Below, in pieces: positions 50,837 through 61,812 of a DNA stretch of 64,000 bases. A program made the position numbers and the translations under genes. Each line of letters begins with the position of its first letter. The stretch's first letter is position 1. This DNA comes from Mytilinidion resinicola. Taxonomy: Eukaryota > Ascomycota > Dothideomycetes > Mytilinidiales > Mytilinidiaceae. The stretch spans positions 1,606,303 to 1,670,302 of the forward strand of contig NW_022985446.1 of the NCBI RefSeq assembly GCF_010093595.1. Reading direction: 5' to 3'. The notes beneath the pieces were generated by a model. That model saw nothing but the letters and a program-made list of their open reading frames with translations. It was not told the DNA's origin and searched no databases.

Positions 50837-51662
50837 ATGTCGGAAACATCCACACCCCCTCCAGCCCCTCGCCAGACGATGAGAGAGCGCAGACGGGAGG
50901 TTTTGGGCTGGGCAGACGCCTACGACGACTCTCTGACCTTCAAAGACCTGGAAATATTCTTCACCATCCCGGAAGTCAAGGCGTGCGAGACGATCAAGAT
51001 CTGCTACGAGCTTCCAATCCCCGATGAGTACCCCGACTCGATGGAGTTTTCAACTACTTTCGCGGGCATCATGGGCCCCTTCACCGCCCTACACAGCGAC
51101 GTCCTCCGCCACATCGAAGCCAAGGTGCTATACGAGGCGAAAAAGAACCACGTAAGAACCCGAATATCCTTGGTTCATTGCTTCGCAGGCCTCATATTAG
51201 TCATATAGTTTCCCACAAGCATGTTGGCTGAGAGCAGCGCGTGGCTGGCGGAATTTGTGGCCTCCATCAGCACGAGTCTCAGAAGCATCAAGCTGCTCCT
51301 CATTCAAGGCAATCAGACAGACCAGCCCGTGTTGTTCAGCTACCGAACTAAGGCTGAATACTATAATTGTGACACCGCGGGCGGGGCGTTGGGCCGTGCA
51401 GGCCTAGGGTGGCGGGAAACCATCACCGTGAGGTCGTCTCTGGACGACCCTCCGGAAGATCAGGAGTGGAGCGATGTGTGTAAGTCATGCTCAGAGCTGT
51501 GTACACCAGCTACTTACTAATGTAGCACAGTTCCTCGTCGTCGTCAAGTTCAGGCAGCGCCGAGGCGGCGTAACGTCTGAGAGTTTGTTGGGGGAGAGGT
51601 TGCTGGCGGCATTGGGGCCTGGTGGCTACATTCGGGGGGAATGGTTGTTTAGGGGTTATTAG
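50837..51662 (+). CDS. LRR-like paralog family, member 12 (three exons, intact)
   Basis: Exons 50837-51151, 51209-51475 and 51531-51662, with phase-0 introns of 57 and 55 bp, encode 237 residues. Exon 1 has LEIFFTIPEVKACETIKICY and ends at AKKNH. Exon 2 starts FPTSMLAESSAWLAEFVASI, then LRSIKLLLIQGN, and has a longer Gly-rich insert (GGALGRAGLGWRETI). Exon 3 encodes FLVVVKFRQRRGG and ends LLGERLLAALGPGGYIRG ... LFRGY. The donor of intron 2 is GTGTGT rather than the GTAAGT four bases later, because only the former keeps the frame. Length and exon count match member 2. Confidence 0.8.
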
Positions 51663-51796
51663 CTGATGAGTCAAAGTCGAGAGTTATGATCGCCGTGCAG
51701 ACTACCATAGTTGGCTCTGTTCGTGCACATGCAGAAGTTTTTCAGAATCGCAGTTCTCGTCCCCTCCAACGGCTGCGAGACCCTCAGCACCAGCCC

Positions 51797-52350
51797 CTAG
51801 AAGTCAATGAAAGGATCATCTTCAGCACTCGCAACCGTAGCCTTCTCCTGCCCAGTTTCCTCGCCATCCGCATTATACCCATCCACCTCAGCGTTCTCTT
51901 TCCCCTCAGAATCAACACCATTCTCTCCATCCACCTCCCGTTCTCCCATCACTACATCCTTTTCAAACTCCACCTACAATCCTTCCTCAACAACGCCCCA
52001 GACTGCTCCATCGCCGCCTTCGCCTTTAGTACCTCTGCGAATTCAATCCAGAGACCACCCTCTGCGGTCCGATACCGCAGAGCCGGGTTCGCGTCCCACT
52101 CGCACGTCAACAATATCAGACAATGCTCCACATCTGTATGACCAGAATCATCTGGCCGTACCGCAATCCAGCTGTTCCGCTGTCGGCACAAAATGCGTCC
52201 ACGTCCTCTTGCATCTCGCGGCTCATACGCCAGGTTGGGCTGTTGATGAGGCTGGCCGTAAGCCGGCGGCGTATGGCAAGCAGCGAGTGTTCCCGCGCTT
52301 CCCGCGACGGCGGCGGCGGCGGCGGAGGTCGTGCTGGGGTACCTGTTCGT
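51797..52350 (-). pseudogene. Hypothetical fungal protein, frameshifted
   Basis: Minus-strand segments in successive frames read PPPPPPPSREAREHSLLAIR, then LINSPTWRMSREMQEDVDAF and RYGQMILVIQMW. After a shift near 52135 they continue LLTCEWDANPALRYRTAEGG and IEFAEVLKAKAAMEQSGALL, and after another shift an acidic tail, VEFEKDVVMGEREVDGENG ... DDPFIDF, ends at 51797. The proline run is encoded by a GGCGGC repeat near 52310-52330. An upstream frame (LAIETVEDAVCNCVSGRDLR) may be part of the gene. No family is recognised. The frame changes suggest decay or indels. Confidence 0.45.
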
Positions 52351-52499
52351 AGATCGGTGGTTGCCTCGTCGTCCGCGGCGTAATGTGAAGGATGCGCATG
52401 ATCATTCTTCGGAGATCTCTACCAGACACGCAGTTGCAAACTGCGTCCTCGACAGTCTCGATGGCGAGAGACTTGGTTCCACAGGACGGCACTCAGGTT

Positions 52500-55400
52500 G
52501 AAATTGATGTGAACTCTGATTCCTATAGATGTCTAGCTCGTTGTTTATATACTAGGGGAAGGAGGGGGGCCACCCCCGGGGGCTTGACGTGGCGGATCTC
52601 TTGATGCGTTGCTAGTTACATCCTGTTACATGATACAGTACTGATACCGTGCTACGGCACTGCTGTTGCACTACCTATTACTTCCTCCTGTATCAGCATG
52701 CCATCCTGATGCGTTACTGGCATATGAGTTGCTGATCCTAGGTTGTAGTGCTGCAACCCGAGTACGGCGACGTAGTTGTGTTTCTGGTAGGGCGCCTAAG
52801 TGAACAGAGCGCTCAGATACAGTCCTCGGAGTTATGCGCTTGATGATGTTGGGTGGGAGGCGGACAGCGGGCGAAGGGGCGCCTTTCCTGCTGGTGTCGG
52901 CGGCGTTGGCGTTGGCGCTGAGGTCGTAGTTGTGATCGGCTCCCGGCAATGCAAAGAGAGGATGATATCAAGTCGACAAAGGGTCAAGAAGGAGAAGAGA
53001 ATGAAGCAGGAGGATGTCGGCGGCGCTGTAGGTTGGATGTGTTGGCTGCTCTTCCTGGGCAGTTACATTGTTGTCATTGAGAGGATCGAAGCAGGCACAT
53101 TGCTCTGCAGGGGTTGAAGAGGACTTCCTGCAAATACTCCTCATATTCTCGCGACTGGGTAGGATCAGAATGGTGGTAACCCTGAAGCTGGGCGTGATAT
53201 CTTAGACGAAGGTGGACGGAAGGTCGTGATGCCGGGCGGTGGAGTCTAGAGCTTCAAGTGTCCCGAGGTTAATATGCACTTTGCAAGGAGTACAGAAGCA
53301 CATAAGATGCTCGCACCAAGTTCTCTTACGATGCTTCTGAACGCTGAAAGCCTACTCTTCTTGTGTCGCCGGTGGAGGCTCTTGGGACGCGTGGTCGCTG
53401 CACCGAATTAGAGTTCACAAATGTCGAGGGTGGCCGGGAGACAAGGAGGCGGCTGCATAGGCTATTTGGGTACTCTGCATGTGGTGTGCGAGTATGTTTC
53501 ATTCGGTGATGGCGGTGAGGGCTGTGGTGTTGAAGTCCGTGTTCACGCAGCCGCCGCATCGATATGACGGCGGAGAACACAGCTCGCGATTGCTAGGGGG
53601 CTTTGAGATTAAAGAAGCACACGAGCGCGAGATAATAGCATGTATACCTAAAAGAAAATATAGAGTGAAGGGTCTAAGGGCGCCCCACGGCTCCATGGTG
53701 TTGAAGTGGCAGACGCCCACCCCCCGGCTCAGCCGCCCCCCCAGCTCGCCACACCACCGCGCGTTCCTCTACGCGTAGCTAATGATCACGAACACCCAAG
53801 AACTTCAAAAATCAATAGCAAAACACCACAACGCCTACAGATAGATCTACCTAGATAGAAAAAAAGAGCAAAAAAATGTTTCCCTCCTCAGGGCTCTCAG
53901 CGGATACCGCTTCGGGTGTCGAACCCGGCTCTTCTTGTTGTGAGCTATGATATATGTTAGCGATGTTTCTTTCTTAACCACCCTCACCATGGACGGGTGA
54001 GGGCGGGAGACAGTCCAACTTATGGCCTTTATATACCTGCAAAATAAGTCAGTGCGGGGTCTGAGCTATTGGGATGTGGGCCGGGATCGCGGAACTCGCC
54101 GCACCGGAGCTTGGTGCAATACTCCTGACGAGGGGCGTCAATTAGTTTCAGGCCTCAACGCACGCACCAACCTTGCTCCTGCTGCGGAGCCTGGCTGCCC
54201 GCTGTTGAGCCTGGCTGCCCGCTGTTTAGTCATGTAGCTCACAGCGACATAGATGCAGGTTGCAGTGCCTTCACGCCCCCGTCATACACCCTCAAAAGTG
54301 GTCAGCGCGTTCCATAGAAGTTCTCCTCACTTTACAAAATGTAGTTGCACCCGCAGCGCAATCGGGAATCCAAGATGCGGCGTAGGTCGCTCTTGGTAGC
54401 CCGGTGATATCCACCCACGCTTACCAACATACAAGTAGAACGAGAGCAGAACGCGGACAGAATGCGGCCGGAATACACTGAGAACGTCACACACTTGAGC
54501 TTTTTTCAGACCGCGTCTGAGGATTTCTGCCAAAGGCGTGTACTTGCACGAGCCTTCTCGCAACGCGATCGAGACCTTGGCCGAGCTTATCTGCATGGCT
54601 TTGCGGATCCTGAACTTCGTTTTTCTTACGGCGAGTCGACAGTTCCCAAATCATGGTGATGTGCTGACAGACTATAATTCTTTACACACGCGTTTACCAA
54701 CAATAAGGCTGGCTCCATGGGGTTCGCAATATCTAGGCGCAGTGACGATTCTCATAAAGCGAAGGTTGAGCTCTCCCTTGTTTCAATGGCTTCCTACTAA
54801 CGAGACTGCTCCCGCACGTGGTGCTTGGCTTCCAAAAGCGGTATTTCTGCACCCAAGCTTACGGCCTAGTAACGTGCTAATTCCAACTATCTATGTTTGA
54901 GTTTTCGGCTCTTTTTACTCGTCTGCTCCTGCTTTCAATAAACTCGGGATGCTTTTCGCTGAGATTTGAGAATTTCTGCACCACCGCAATCAAAGCGGTT
55001 TCATTTTGAGGGTCTCGAGTGCGAGCTTGACCACTACAGTCGAATCCTATCAAATTTCCTAAACAACTGCATGATACATAGACTCGCAAAACCCGTCATT
55101 GGGAAATGAACCTAGGATTTGAGAGTATATACTATGGCAACGCTGCAGCGGCACTGCGATATAGGGAAAACGCAAGGTTTTCATTCAATGCATTCCACTT
55201 GTAACCCTTTTTCTCAAGTTCGCCATGCTGCTGCGATCGCTCTCAGAGCCTTGTGCTATGGCCTGGGCTTTACCTCCTGCAAATCGATTATGTAGTGTGA
55301 AGGCTGATAACCTAAAAATTCATGTGAAACAGAGGCGGCATATTCACGAACTTTTGATACCAAATAAAATATCCTATACGTTGACTGTATCGGATAGCTA

Positions 55401-57300
55401 GATGAGGACATGTCGTCCAAATAAGCATCGGCGCTGGCTCGGTTCCGTCCCATGTCGGCGCTGTGGGGCCGGATGTCGCTTCCGTCTAAAATTCCAACGT
55501 CAACACTCAACATTATCGCTACTACCGCCATTCTTCATCCATCAACGACATCGATTCCGTCAAGGCACTCTCCATGAGAACTGTTGGCGCAATAGCGAGT
55601 ATAGCGGTGGACAGACGCATCGTGCCACGAGTTGAGCGCGGCGCCGGGACCTCCGGGAGCGACGAGACACGGAGGAGCCTTCGATCCATCGATACGTCTC
55701 TGGTTCTTCGTTCGTCATCGCCCCAGAGCTATAGAACGTCCTCTACTGACTGTGAAACGATGCAGTGGGACGATAAGTAGTGGAGACGCTTCTAGGCAGC
55801 GTTATTGTGCTTTCAACTGCCGAGCATAGGCCTCTGGGATGGTGTACTTTGTATGGCGAAACAGCGTTTCCATTGGAAGACAATCTTTGACGACCGAGGG
55901 TAAGAGCTTGACGGTAAGAATACGAGACCAAGTAGGTGCTCGAAATTCCTCTTGAAATTATGGTATGGTAAATGCATCATTGATATCTCTTCCTTAGTCG
56001 CACCGCTCTTAGACTCTCTTCTTCAATCGGCTTCATTGAGAGGTTTCCGTCATGGTGCATGTCATTCTCATCTCGGTTCATGTCCGCCTCATTCCAAGTA
56101 GTCAAAGTGCCTTCAACCCGCCGTCCTGAAGTCACAGGGCTGCCATCTTAGTTCAGGAAATTGCCGCCACCCTAGTGATTTTGCGAAGTCTGTTGCTCAT
56201 CTCTTTTCCAAAGCTCCGATTACTAGGTCATCATCAATGCTATCCATCTCAATTGGAAAAGTGCTGCAGGTACACCTCAGACACCTCTATCATCCTTCTA
56301 CTCCGGTTTCGTCGTCAGTTCAAATTCGCCTCGCAAGGTAAATGGCCGTCGTAAATCTCTTACAATGATTGATAAAAAACCGCCGTTGGGAACCCGGGCT
56401 TTCAGGCCCCGTCTCAGGCTAAATGCATCAGCAGAGCAGATGGATAGCGCATCGTGCAGCTCGCTAAGCAGCAACCAGCAGTCTACCGTCCAACAACACC
56501 CGTGCAGTACCCTAACTCGTTTATTCTCCGCCACCCCAATGCTCATGTTGTTCTCGCTGACAGCGCCGAATTCGGATTGCTTGGATCGTACGGCTAATAG
56601 ACTCGCACGGTACTTGCTTATCCACTAGCCGACGGTCGCTGTGATGGCCTCCGGCCTCGCGGCTTCAGGTAGGATCAAGAGCTTCATGTCGAGTTCGGCG
56701 GTCTTTGTGGAAGGCGTAGCGGAGCCGGCCGATGTGCTGAGCATAATAGCTGCAGTTTTGAGGAGGATGGACACGACATTGGCTTGGGCCTGCAGTATTG
56801 TGGCACCTCGTCCGAAGCAGCGGATGTGCCTTGCCAGGCCCCGGCTCAGGCTGGCCAGGCGGGACTCGAAATGCTGGCCGAAGGGGCTGCTGGTGGAAGC
56901 GTCAGGCAATATCGATATATCAAGGCCCCGTCCAAGCCAGGCGCGACGGAGCGGCCCCGGCGATGGAGACTGCACCTAGACTTGCCTAGGCCGGCGACGA
57001 CGCAGTGTTTGCGGCGCAGAGGCTGCAGGCAATGCCAGCGCGAGAGATAAGGGTATTGGCATAGAAGAGCTGGCGACAATCGTGCGGGCGAGGAGAGGGC
57101 CAAAGGAGAGGGATCCGGCGGCGGGCGCTTCGGGGAAGACGTCCCTGATGACGAGAAGATATGGGCAACGCAGACGTCTTGTTGACTGATGACTGCTGCT
57201 TCATCTCCATTTGCCGACCCTTCCAATTCTCCTCTTCTCATTGAATCTTTATACCCGGCTTCTTTAATCCATCCTGCGTCCTCGTTTTCATTCATCTACC
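52500..57300. other. Gene-poor stretch, nothing confident
   Basis: Many frames of 60-150 codons occur but none has splice or family support. Weak candidates are minus frames at 52671-52949, 54327-54596, 55256-55531 and 56625-56975; the last has an amphipathic helical part (ILQAQANVVSILLKTAAIML). A 20-bp direct duplication (GAGCCTGGCTGCCCGCTGTT) lies at about 54187-54226. Confidence 0.45.
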
Positions 57301-57799
57301 TTCACACTCCATAGGATATCAAGAAGAAAAGTCGTTCCACTCCTGGCGGCGCCAACAACCCACTGGCGTTCAAAAAGCTATAAAAGATGATTCAGAAACA
57401 GGAAAACGCCAAATTGGGACGTACTTGCCGCCGTCGGGGGTGGAACGTTGTGGATTCTGGACCATCCCTACGATGATAAGGTCGCGACACTCCAAATCAG
57501 AGTGGTGGTTCGTCGGCGCATTTGAGATGGTTGGAGAACCCCATAACCTTTCTCCCGAGCAGTTATTAACATGTAATAAGTCGAGCTGCTCGAATCAAGA
57601 CTCCTAGAAGGCGGGCTCGAAAATCCGACTTGGGGTACTACAGCCCACTTTCAAAGGCGTTATTGAGGTGTCAGGTGTGGCTGAATTGGCTTCCTTGATC
57701 TCTTCCATGGTTTCTGCTTGCGCAGAGAAAAGGCGCGGGAGCCTTGCGCTTGTGAAACGGATCCATCGAGCAAGGAGTCGATTTTTGGCGTGACGAGCT

Positions 57800-58750
57800 T
57801 GACATGGTAGGCGGCGTTCATTTTCTTGGGCGGGCCACCTCCGGCGGTGCCATCTACGCTCCTGTGAGCCTATGTCGATGCCTTCAATTCATCATGATGG
57901 GGCTCTAACATCGTACACGCTGCTAGTAAAGTAGCCGGTGAGTGTCTTCGAACCTCCCAAAGTCATCGTCCGGGATGCGATCAGATTCGTATGGGCTTGG
58001 CCTCTACATCATGTTCTCACGGCCCGTCCTCCACGTTTCCGCTCCAGACGGTGCCATATTCCTTCGTATTGGCGCCTCGGAGAGGCTGTGCAATTTCGAG
58101 GTTGTTCCCTTTGACATCATGGACTGCTTTTTTTCCGTGAGCTATTCCACTCCTGCCACGGCTGTCTTGCTTGTAAGCAAGCTCCTAGAACGTAGGTCAA
58201 GATTCTGGGGTCCTTACCTTTACATTGCTTACGATTTCATTTTCAGTGCAATTCCACCCCTGGCGGTCGTATCTTTGTCGCCCATGCTCCTTTTCGGCGT
58301 CATCTAGTTCTCGGCTCGGTGAGTCTGACATGGCTCACTGCTTTTCATCAGTATGTTGAGCCACTCCAGCCGATTTTTCCTGGCCTATCAATAGGCGTTG
58401 AAATGGGACGTTAGATACATGAGGTAGGTGGTCGTGCATTGTGTCTTCCTATTTTGCCGTCAGTCAAGCCACTCCCGACGGCGCCAAGCTGGTGCATCCT
58501 CCCGGTTTCAAGCCGTCGTCAGATTTTCGAGGTAGCGAACCTGACATCGTCCATTTTTCTCATTTCACTACTGAGCTACTCTAACCGCTGTCACCATCGT
58601 GCTCCTAAGCTCTTTTCTGGGGTGGTCCAATCTCGCGGGTGCGATCTTTACATCGTATACTGCTGTCAATTCATCTGTTGAGCCATCCCAAGCGTTGACA
58701 GCTGCTCTGCAGCCAGCTTCTTTCAGTACCCTAGATCTCGCTCATCAGTA
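57800..58750. repeat. Degenerate tandem array, about 110-bp unit
   Basis: A word like GAGCCACTCC(A/C)GRCGGTGCCATC recurs at about 58138, 58247, 58343, 58456, 58571 and 58677, a spacing of 96-115 bp, with weaker copies near 57330, 57835 and 58050. Between copies, (A)CATCGT and GCTGTTGAG-like words recur. Units are strongly diverged and non-coding. Confidence 0.45.
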
Positions 58751-59157
58751 GTCAACAATCAAATTCACGTCTCACATCAGACTCTCATCAAAAGCAGACA
58801 GGAACGAGCTTCATTTCAGCCGGCAGGGCACGCCGTCTTCTCCGCAACTGCACCCGCAGAAACCCCCCAACCCCGCCAAACACCCGACAAAGCCACAAAA
58901 CTGCGCCCCAGATTAGCATGCTCCCTCACCACATATCCAGTGAACAACTTACAAAGCAACCCCCAACACCACGTCTCGGCACGCCAGCCATCATGAGGTC
59001 CAGGTCGCGTCGCTCCGAGCGCCTTACAGACCACACCGCAACCTCCCATACGCCCAGTACCCCCAGCCAGCTCTTGCAGCCAGTGCCCGCACCCGACAGC
59101 GGCCCCCTTCAGGCACAAAGGCCACCCGGACACGCCGCCGCGGGCTTGAAGCGCTGG

Positions 59158-60231
59158 CTACGAAGAGCTGCGGCCGGGAGCACGGGGAGGCGGGGAGGAG
59201 GGCGGGCCCTGCGCGGGCTCCGGGGTGGGTGGCGTCACCCGGCTAACAGCATTAGCAAAAGGCTTGTAGAGAGGAGCTGATTTAGGGGGGCTTACATGAT
59301 GGGCACAGCAGCGACGCGGCGGAGCACGGCCGGGGGAGCTGGGCTTGGTGGGTTGTTAGTCAAGGTTGTAGGGCTTTTGGGGCGATTTGAAGGCGGACGT
59401 ACCCGTAGCCCCGGAGGAGGAGCGCATCCCTGGACCGCGAGACGACCCGCACGGTCCGGGGGGTCCGGCTACGTCAAGAAGTCAGTCAAAGGTGTGTGGG
59501 TTCAGAGCTGGATTGGGCAGTACGTACAGCCCAGCCGGCAGAGGAGGCATCGGCGGAGGCGGCGAGCTGCGTGAACATCAACAAGTGTTACGTGTTTGTT
59601 GTAGGGCCCCGCGTGAGTGCGTACCTGGCCGGTGGTGGCGGGGAGTGGAGCCTCCTACGAGGCGCTCCAGCCGGCGATGAAGGTGGAGAGGTCGGGGCCG
59701 GAGGGACAGGCGGCGCAGGGCTGGATATATCAGTTATTGCTCTTCTTCTCGTAGTTGGGCTGGGGTAGGCTTACGCTGGGCGGGTCGGGGCCGGGGGGAG
59801 CCTGTATTCGCTGTTAGTGATCACCCTCTTTGTCAGCCAGAAGGAGGATTGTACTCACAGCGCGCCGGAGGGACCACGACCGGGCCACCTATAGCCTCGT
59901 CAGTAGAAGATCTTCTTTGATAACTAGCAGGTGGAGCTTACGCAGGGTCCAGGGCATAGGCAAAAGAGCCCAGCCTGGCCCTGGTGGCGGCCGTCGCCAG
60001 GCGGCCAAAGGTCTCGTCCGAGACGTCCTGCCGGAAGAAGTTGGCGGCGAGGGCGCGCTCGAGGGCACGGGCAGCATCGGCGAGAGGCTGCGAGTTTTGT
60101 TAGCAGTTGTCCTTCAAATCTCTATGAATGGCTGGTTTGCATGTCCCGATCGGGACACAGCGACCCCAAGGAGAGCAAGATCGTACAGGAGAGGGCTCGC
60201 GGGACGGGGCAGGGGCTCCAGAGCCAGACAT
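59158..60231 (-). CDS. Nine-exon proline-rich hypothetical protein
   Basis: Exons (minus order) are 60187-60231, 59942-60087, 59859-59888, 59775-59801, 59625-59720, 59528-59566, 59403-59468, 59296-59343 and 59158-59242. Together they give 582 bp and 193 residues with no frame conflict. Intron 1 (99 bp) is phase 0 with CTAAC; the other seven (53-59 bp) are all phase 2, so exons 3-8 (30, 27, 96, 39, 66, 48 bp) are each a multiple of three. All introns are GT-AG. The protein starts MSGSGAPAPSREPSP and has one helical segment (ADAARALERALAANFF, DETFGRLATAATRARLGSFA). It then becomes Pro/Ala/Arg-rich (SSPPPPMPPLPAGL, TPPTPEPAQGPP). Function is unknown; there is no signal peptide. The consistent frame across eight junctions is the main evidence. 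Confidence 0.78.
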
Positions 60232-60983
60232 TGTAGCGGCGCAGTTGGTGATGATGGCTTTGTGCGCTTTGGAAGCTGTGAGGCTGTCGGACGGTGGAGG
60301 AAAGCTATCACAAGTGGGGCGGGTGTAGATGAAGGACAGTCTTGGCACTGGCCGTCTATTCTGCACGATTAGGCGTAATTGGGCACATAGTTGCATGTTG
60401 GATCGCCTTCACCTTTATTCTAAAAGGTCTGCGACTTAGGATGCTGGTAAAATGTACTGAAAAGTAATGCTGGAGCAGTGCCAGACGTAAATTGAGCCTG
60501 CTGAGCACATGGGCTGCGCAAATTTCTGCGGCAGCCGAAGAACTCCTCAGCGGCGTCACCATCTTGCTGAATGCTTTTGTTCACAAGCTCGAATAGGGTG
60601 CAGGAGTTTCTATCGCTCCTTTGTACTGTCTAGATTGCGCTGGAGAACGGTCTCAGTTTGCTGGGTTGATCAAATCACTCTCAACACAAAGAAAATTTCC
60701 TTGAGGCGGGTATCGTCATGAATGGCTTTGACATCTTATCCACATTATCAAACAGGAATAAATGTCATAGAGAATCTTAGCGTTGGATTTTATGCTCATG
60801 AAACTTCAGTCCGTTTTAGCCGAGTACGTTTTACGGAGCTCAGATGGAGGTGGGACTGAAGATACTCCCATTTCCAACCTTCAGCTTAAATTTATGAGAT
60901 CTGAACGCACTATATCATGAATGCAGAACCAGTGACTCGTTCCACCCATTCACAATCGCCATAGCCGTGTGCCGATGCCATTC
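60232..60983. other. No gene recognised
   Basis: Upstream of the nine-exon gene (presumed promoter) and up to the LTR element. Short frames only. Confidence 0.5.
60979..60983. repeat. LTR element target duplication, left copy (CATTC)
   Basis: The five bases CATTC precede the left LTR and recur immediately after the right LTR at 61695-61699. Five-base duplications are typical of LTR retrotransposon integration. Confidence 0.85.
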
Positions 60984-61097
60984 TGTTAATTTGCAGGCCG
61001 TAGTATCTAAATTTTAGTAGGACGCGACATTATGTACATAACAGCATCCGGTTTGCTACTAGCATTGATTGCTGTTGGTGATTGTTATAATCTAACA
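60984..61097 (-). repeat. LTR, 3' copy in element orientation
   Basis: 114 bp; diverged from 61581-61694 by roughly 20-25 differences on inspection, some of which look like C/T or G/A transitions. This divergence implies an old insertion or RIP. Confidence 0.85.
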
Positions 61098-61108
61098 GCC
61101 CCCCTTAA
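61098..61108 (-). other. Polypurine tract
   Basis: On the minus strand TTAAGGGGGGC directly abuts the 3' LTR; it is the expected primer site for plus-strand DNA synthesis. Confidence 0.7.
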
Positions 61109-61370
61109 GCACATACAGCGAGAAATGATGGCGGGAATCCGCAAAGAAGCATCGTGAAGCTAATGATGATAAGGGCCGTATAAGTTGCCGCACGGCATGG
61201 TAGATAACTGATAAATGAAAGGAGCGACATCCTATGGTGGACGACAGGAGCAGCGTGCAATAGCTAAGAGAAGTAGCATCCTGCGGTGATGATAGAAGCC
61301 GCATGCGATGGCTGAGAGAAACATCGTACGGTGATGGTGGATGAATGGACAGGCGTCCGACGATGATAGC

Positions 61371-61450
61371 TGATATCTTGTGAGGATGGCTCACATCCTG
61401 TGATGATGGCTTACATCCTGTGCTGATGGCTTACATCCTGTGCTGATGGC
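61371..61450. repeat. 20-bp tandem repeat, four copies, in the LTR element interior
   Basis: Units starting at 61371, 61391, 61411 and 61431 follow the pattern TBAYATCYTGTGMKGATGGC. Confidence 0.85.
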
Positions 61451-61566
61451 GGCCGAATGCATCGAAGGAAAGCATCTAAGAAAGCGTTTGATGATGGATG
61501 AAAGGATCTGCTGTTGATACCATGCAGGAACAGGTGGACGACCTAAGGCTCAGGGCAGCGTTGAAA

Positions 61567-61580
61567 CCGGGCTCATTACC
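61567..61580 (-). other. Primer-binding site (half initiator tRNA-Met type)
   Basis: The minus strand GGTAATGAGCCCGG directly adjoins the 5' LTR. The expected complement of the initiator tRNA anticodon stem-loop is GGTTATGAGCCCAG, differing at two positions. Confidence 0.75.
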
Positions 61581-61694
61581 TCTTAATTTGCAGGCCGTAG
61601 CATCTGAACATTGGTAGGACGCGACATTATGTACATGAAATCGCTCTGTTTGCTAGTAGTATTGAATGCCGTGGGTGATTGCTATGATCCAACA
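61581..61694 (-). repeat. LTR, 5' copy in element orientation
   Basis: 114 bp, the same length as the partner at 60984-61097. Confidence 0.85.
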
Positions 61695-61812
61695 CATTCC
61701 ATTATTCCTCCGCCTCCTCCAAAAACCCAACAACGCCGCCAGCCCACTGGCCTTCCCTCTCCCACCACGGTAATCCTCCAGCTTCCGAGGAAGCAAGCAT
61801 CATAACCGTCCA

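Larger units (their letters stand above)
60984..61694 (-). mobile_element. TRIM-like copia-type LTR retroelement
   Basis: Two 114-bp LTRs (60984-61097 and 61581-61694) bound a 483-bp interior with no coding capacity. On the minus strand each LTR starts TGTTRGATYATARCAATCAC and ends GCAAATTAA with CA or GA. Directly after the 5' LTR (minus) lies GGTAATGAGCCCGG, close to the complement of the initiator tRNA-Met anticodon region, the half-tRNA primer used by copia-type elements. A polypurine tract (AAGGGGGGC) precedes the 3' LTR. CATTC flanks both ends. The size and the lack of gag/pol fit a terminal-repeat retrotransposon in miniature or an internally deleted copia element. It must have been mobilised by an autonomous relative elsewhere. 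Confidence 0.88.

Noticed and set aside
56625..56975. Minus-strand frame with an amphipathic helix
   Set aside because: Plausible helix but no start context, splice partner or family; the plus strand is also open. Left as a weak candidate in the gene-poor stretch.
58816..59133. Minus-strand frame of 105 codons rich in Trp, Gly and Cys
   Set aside because: It lies in the 3' flank of the well-supported nine-exon gene and has no independent support.
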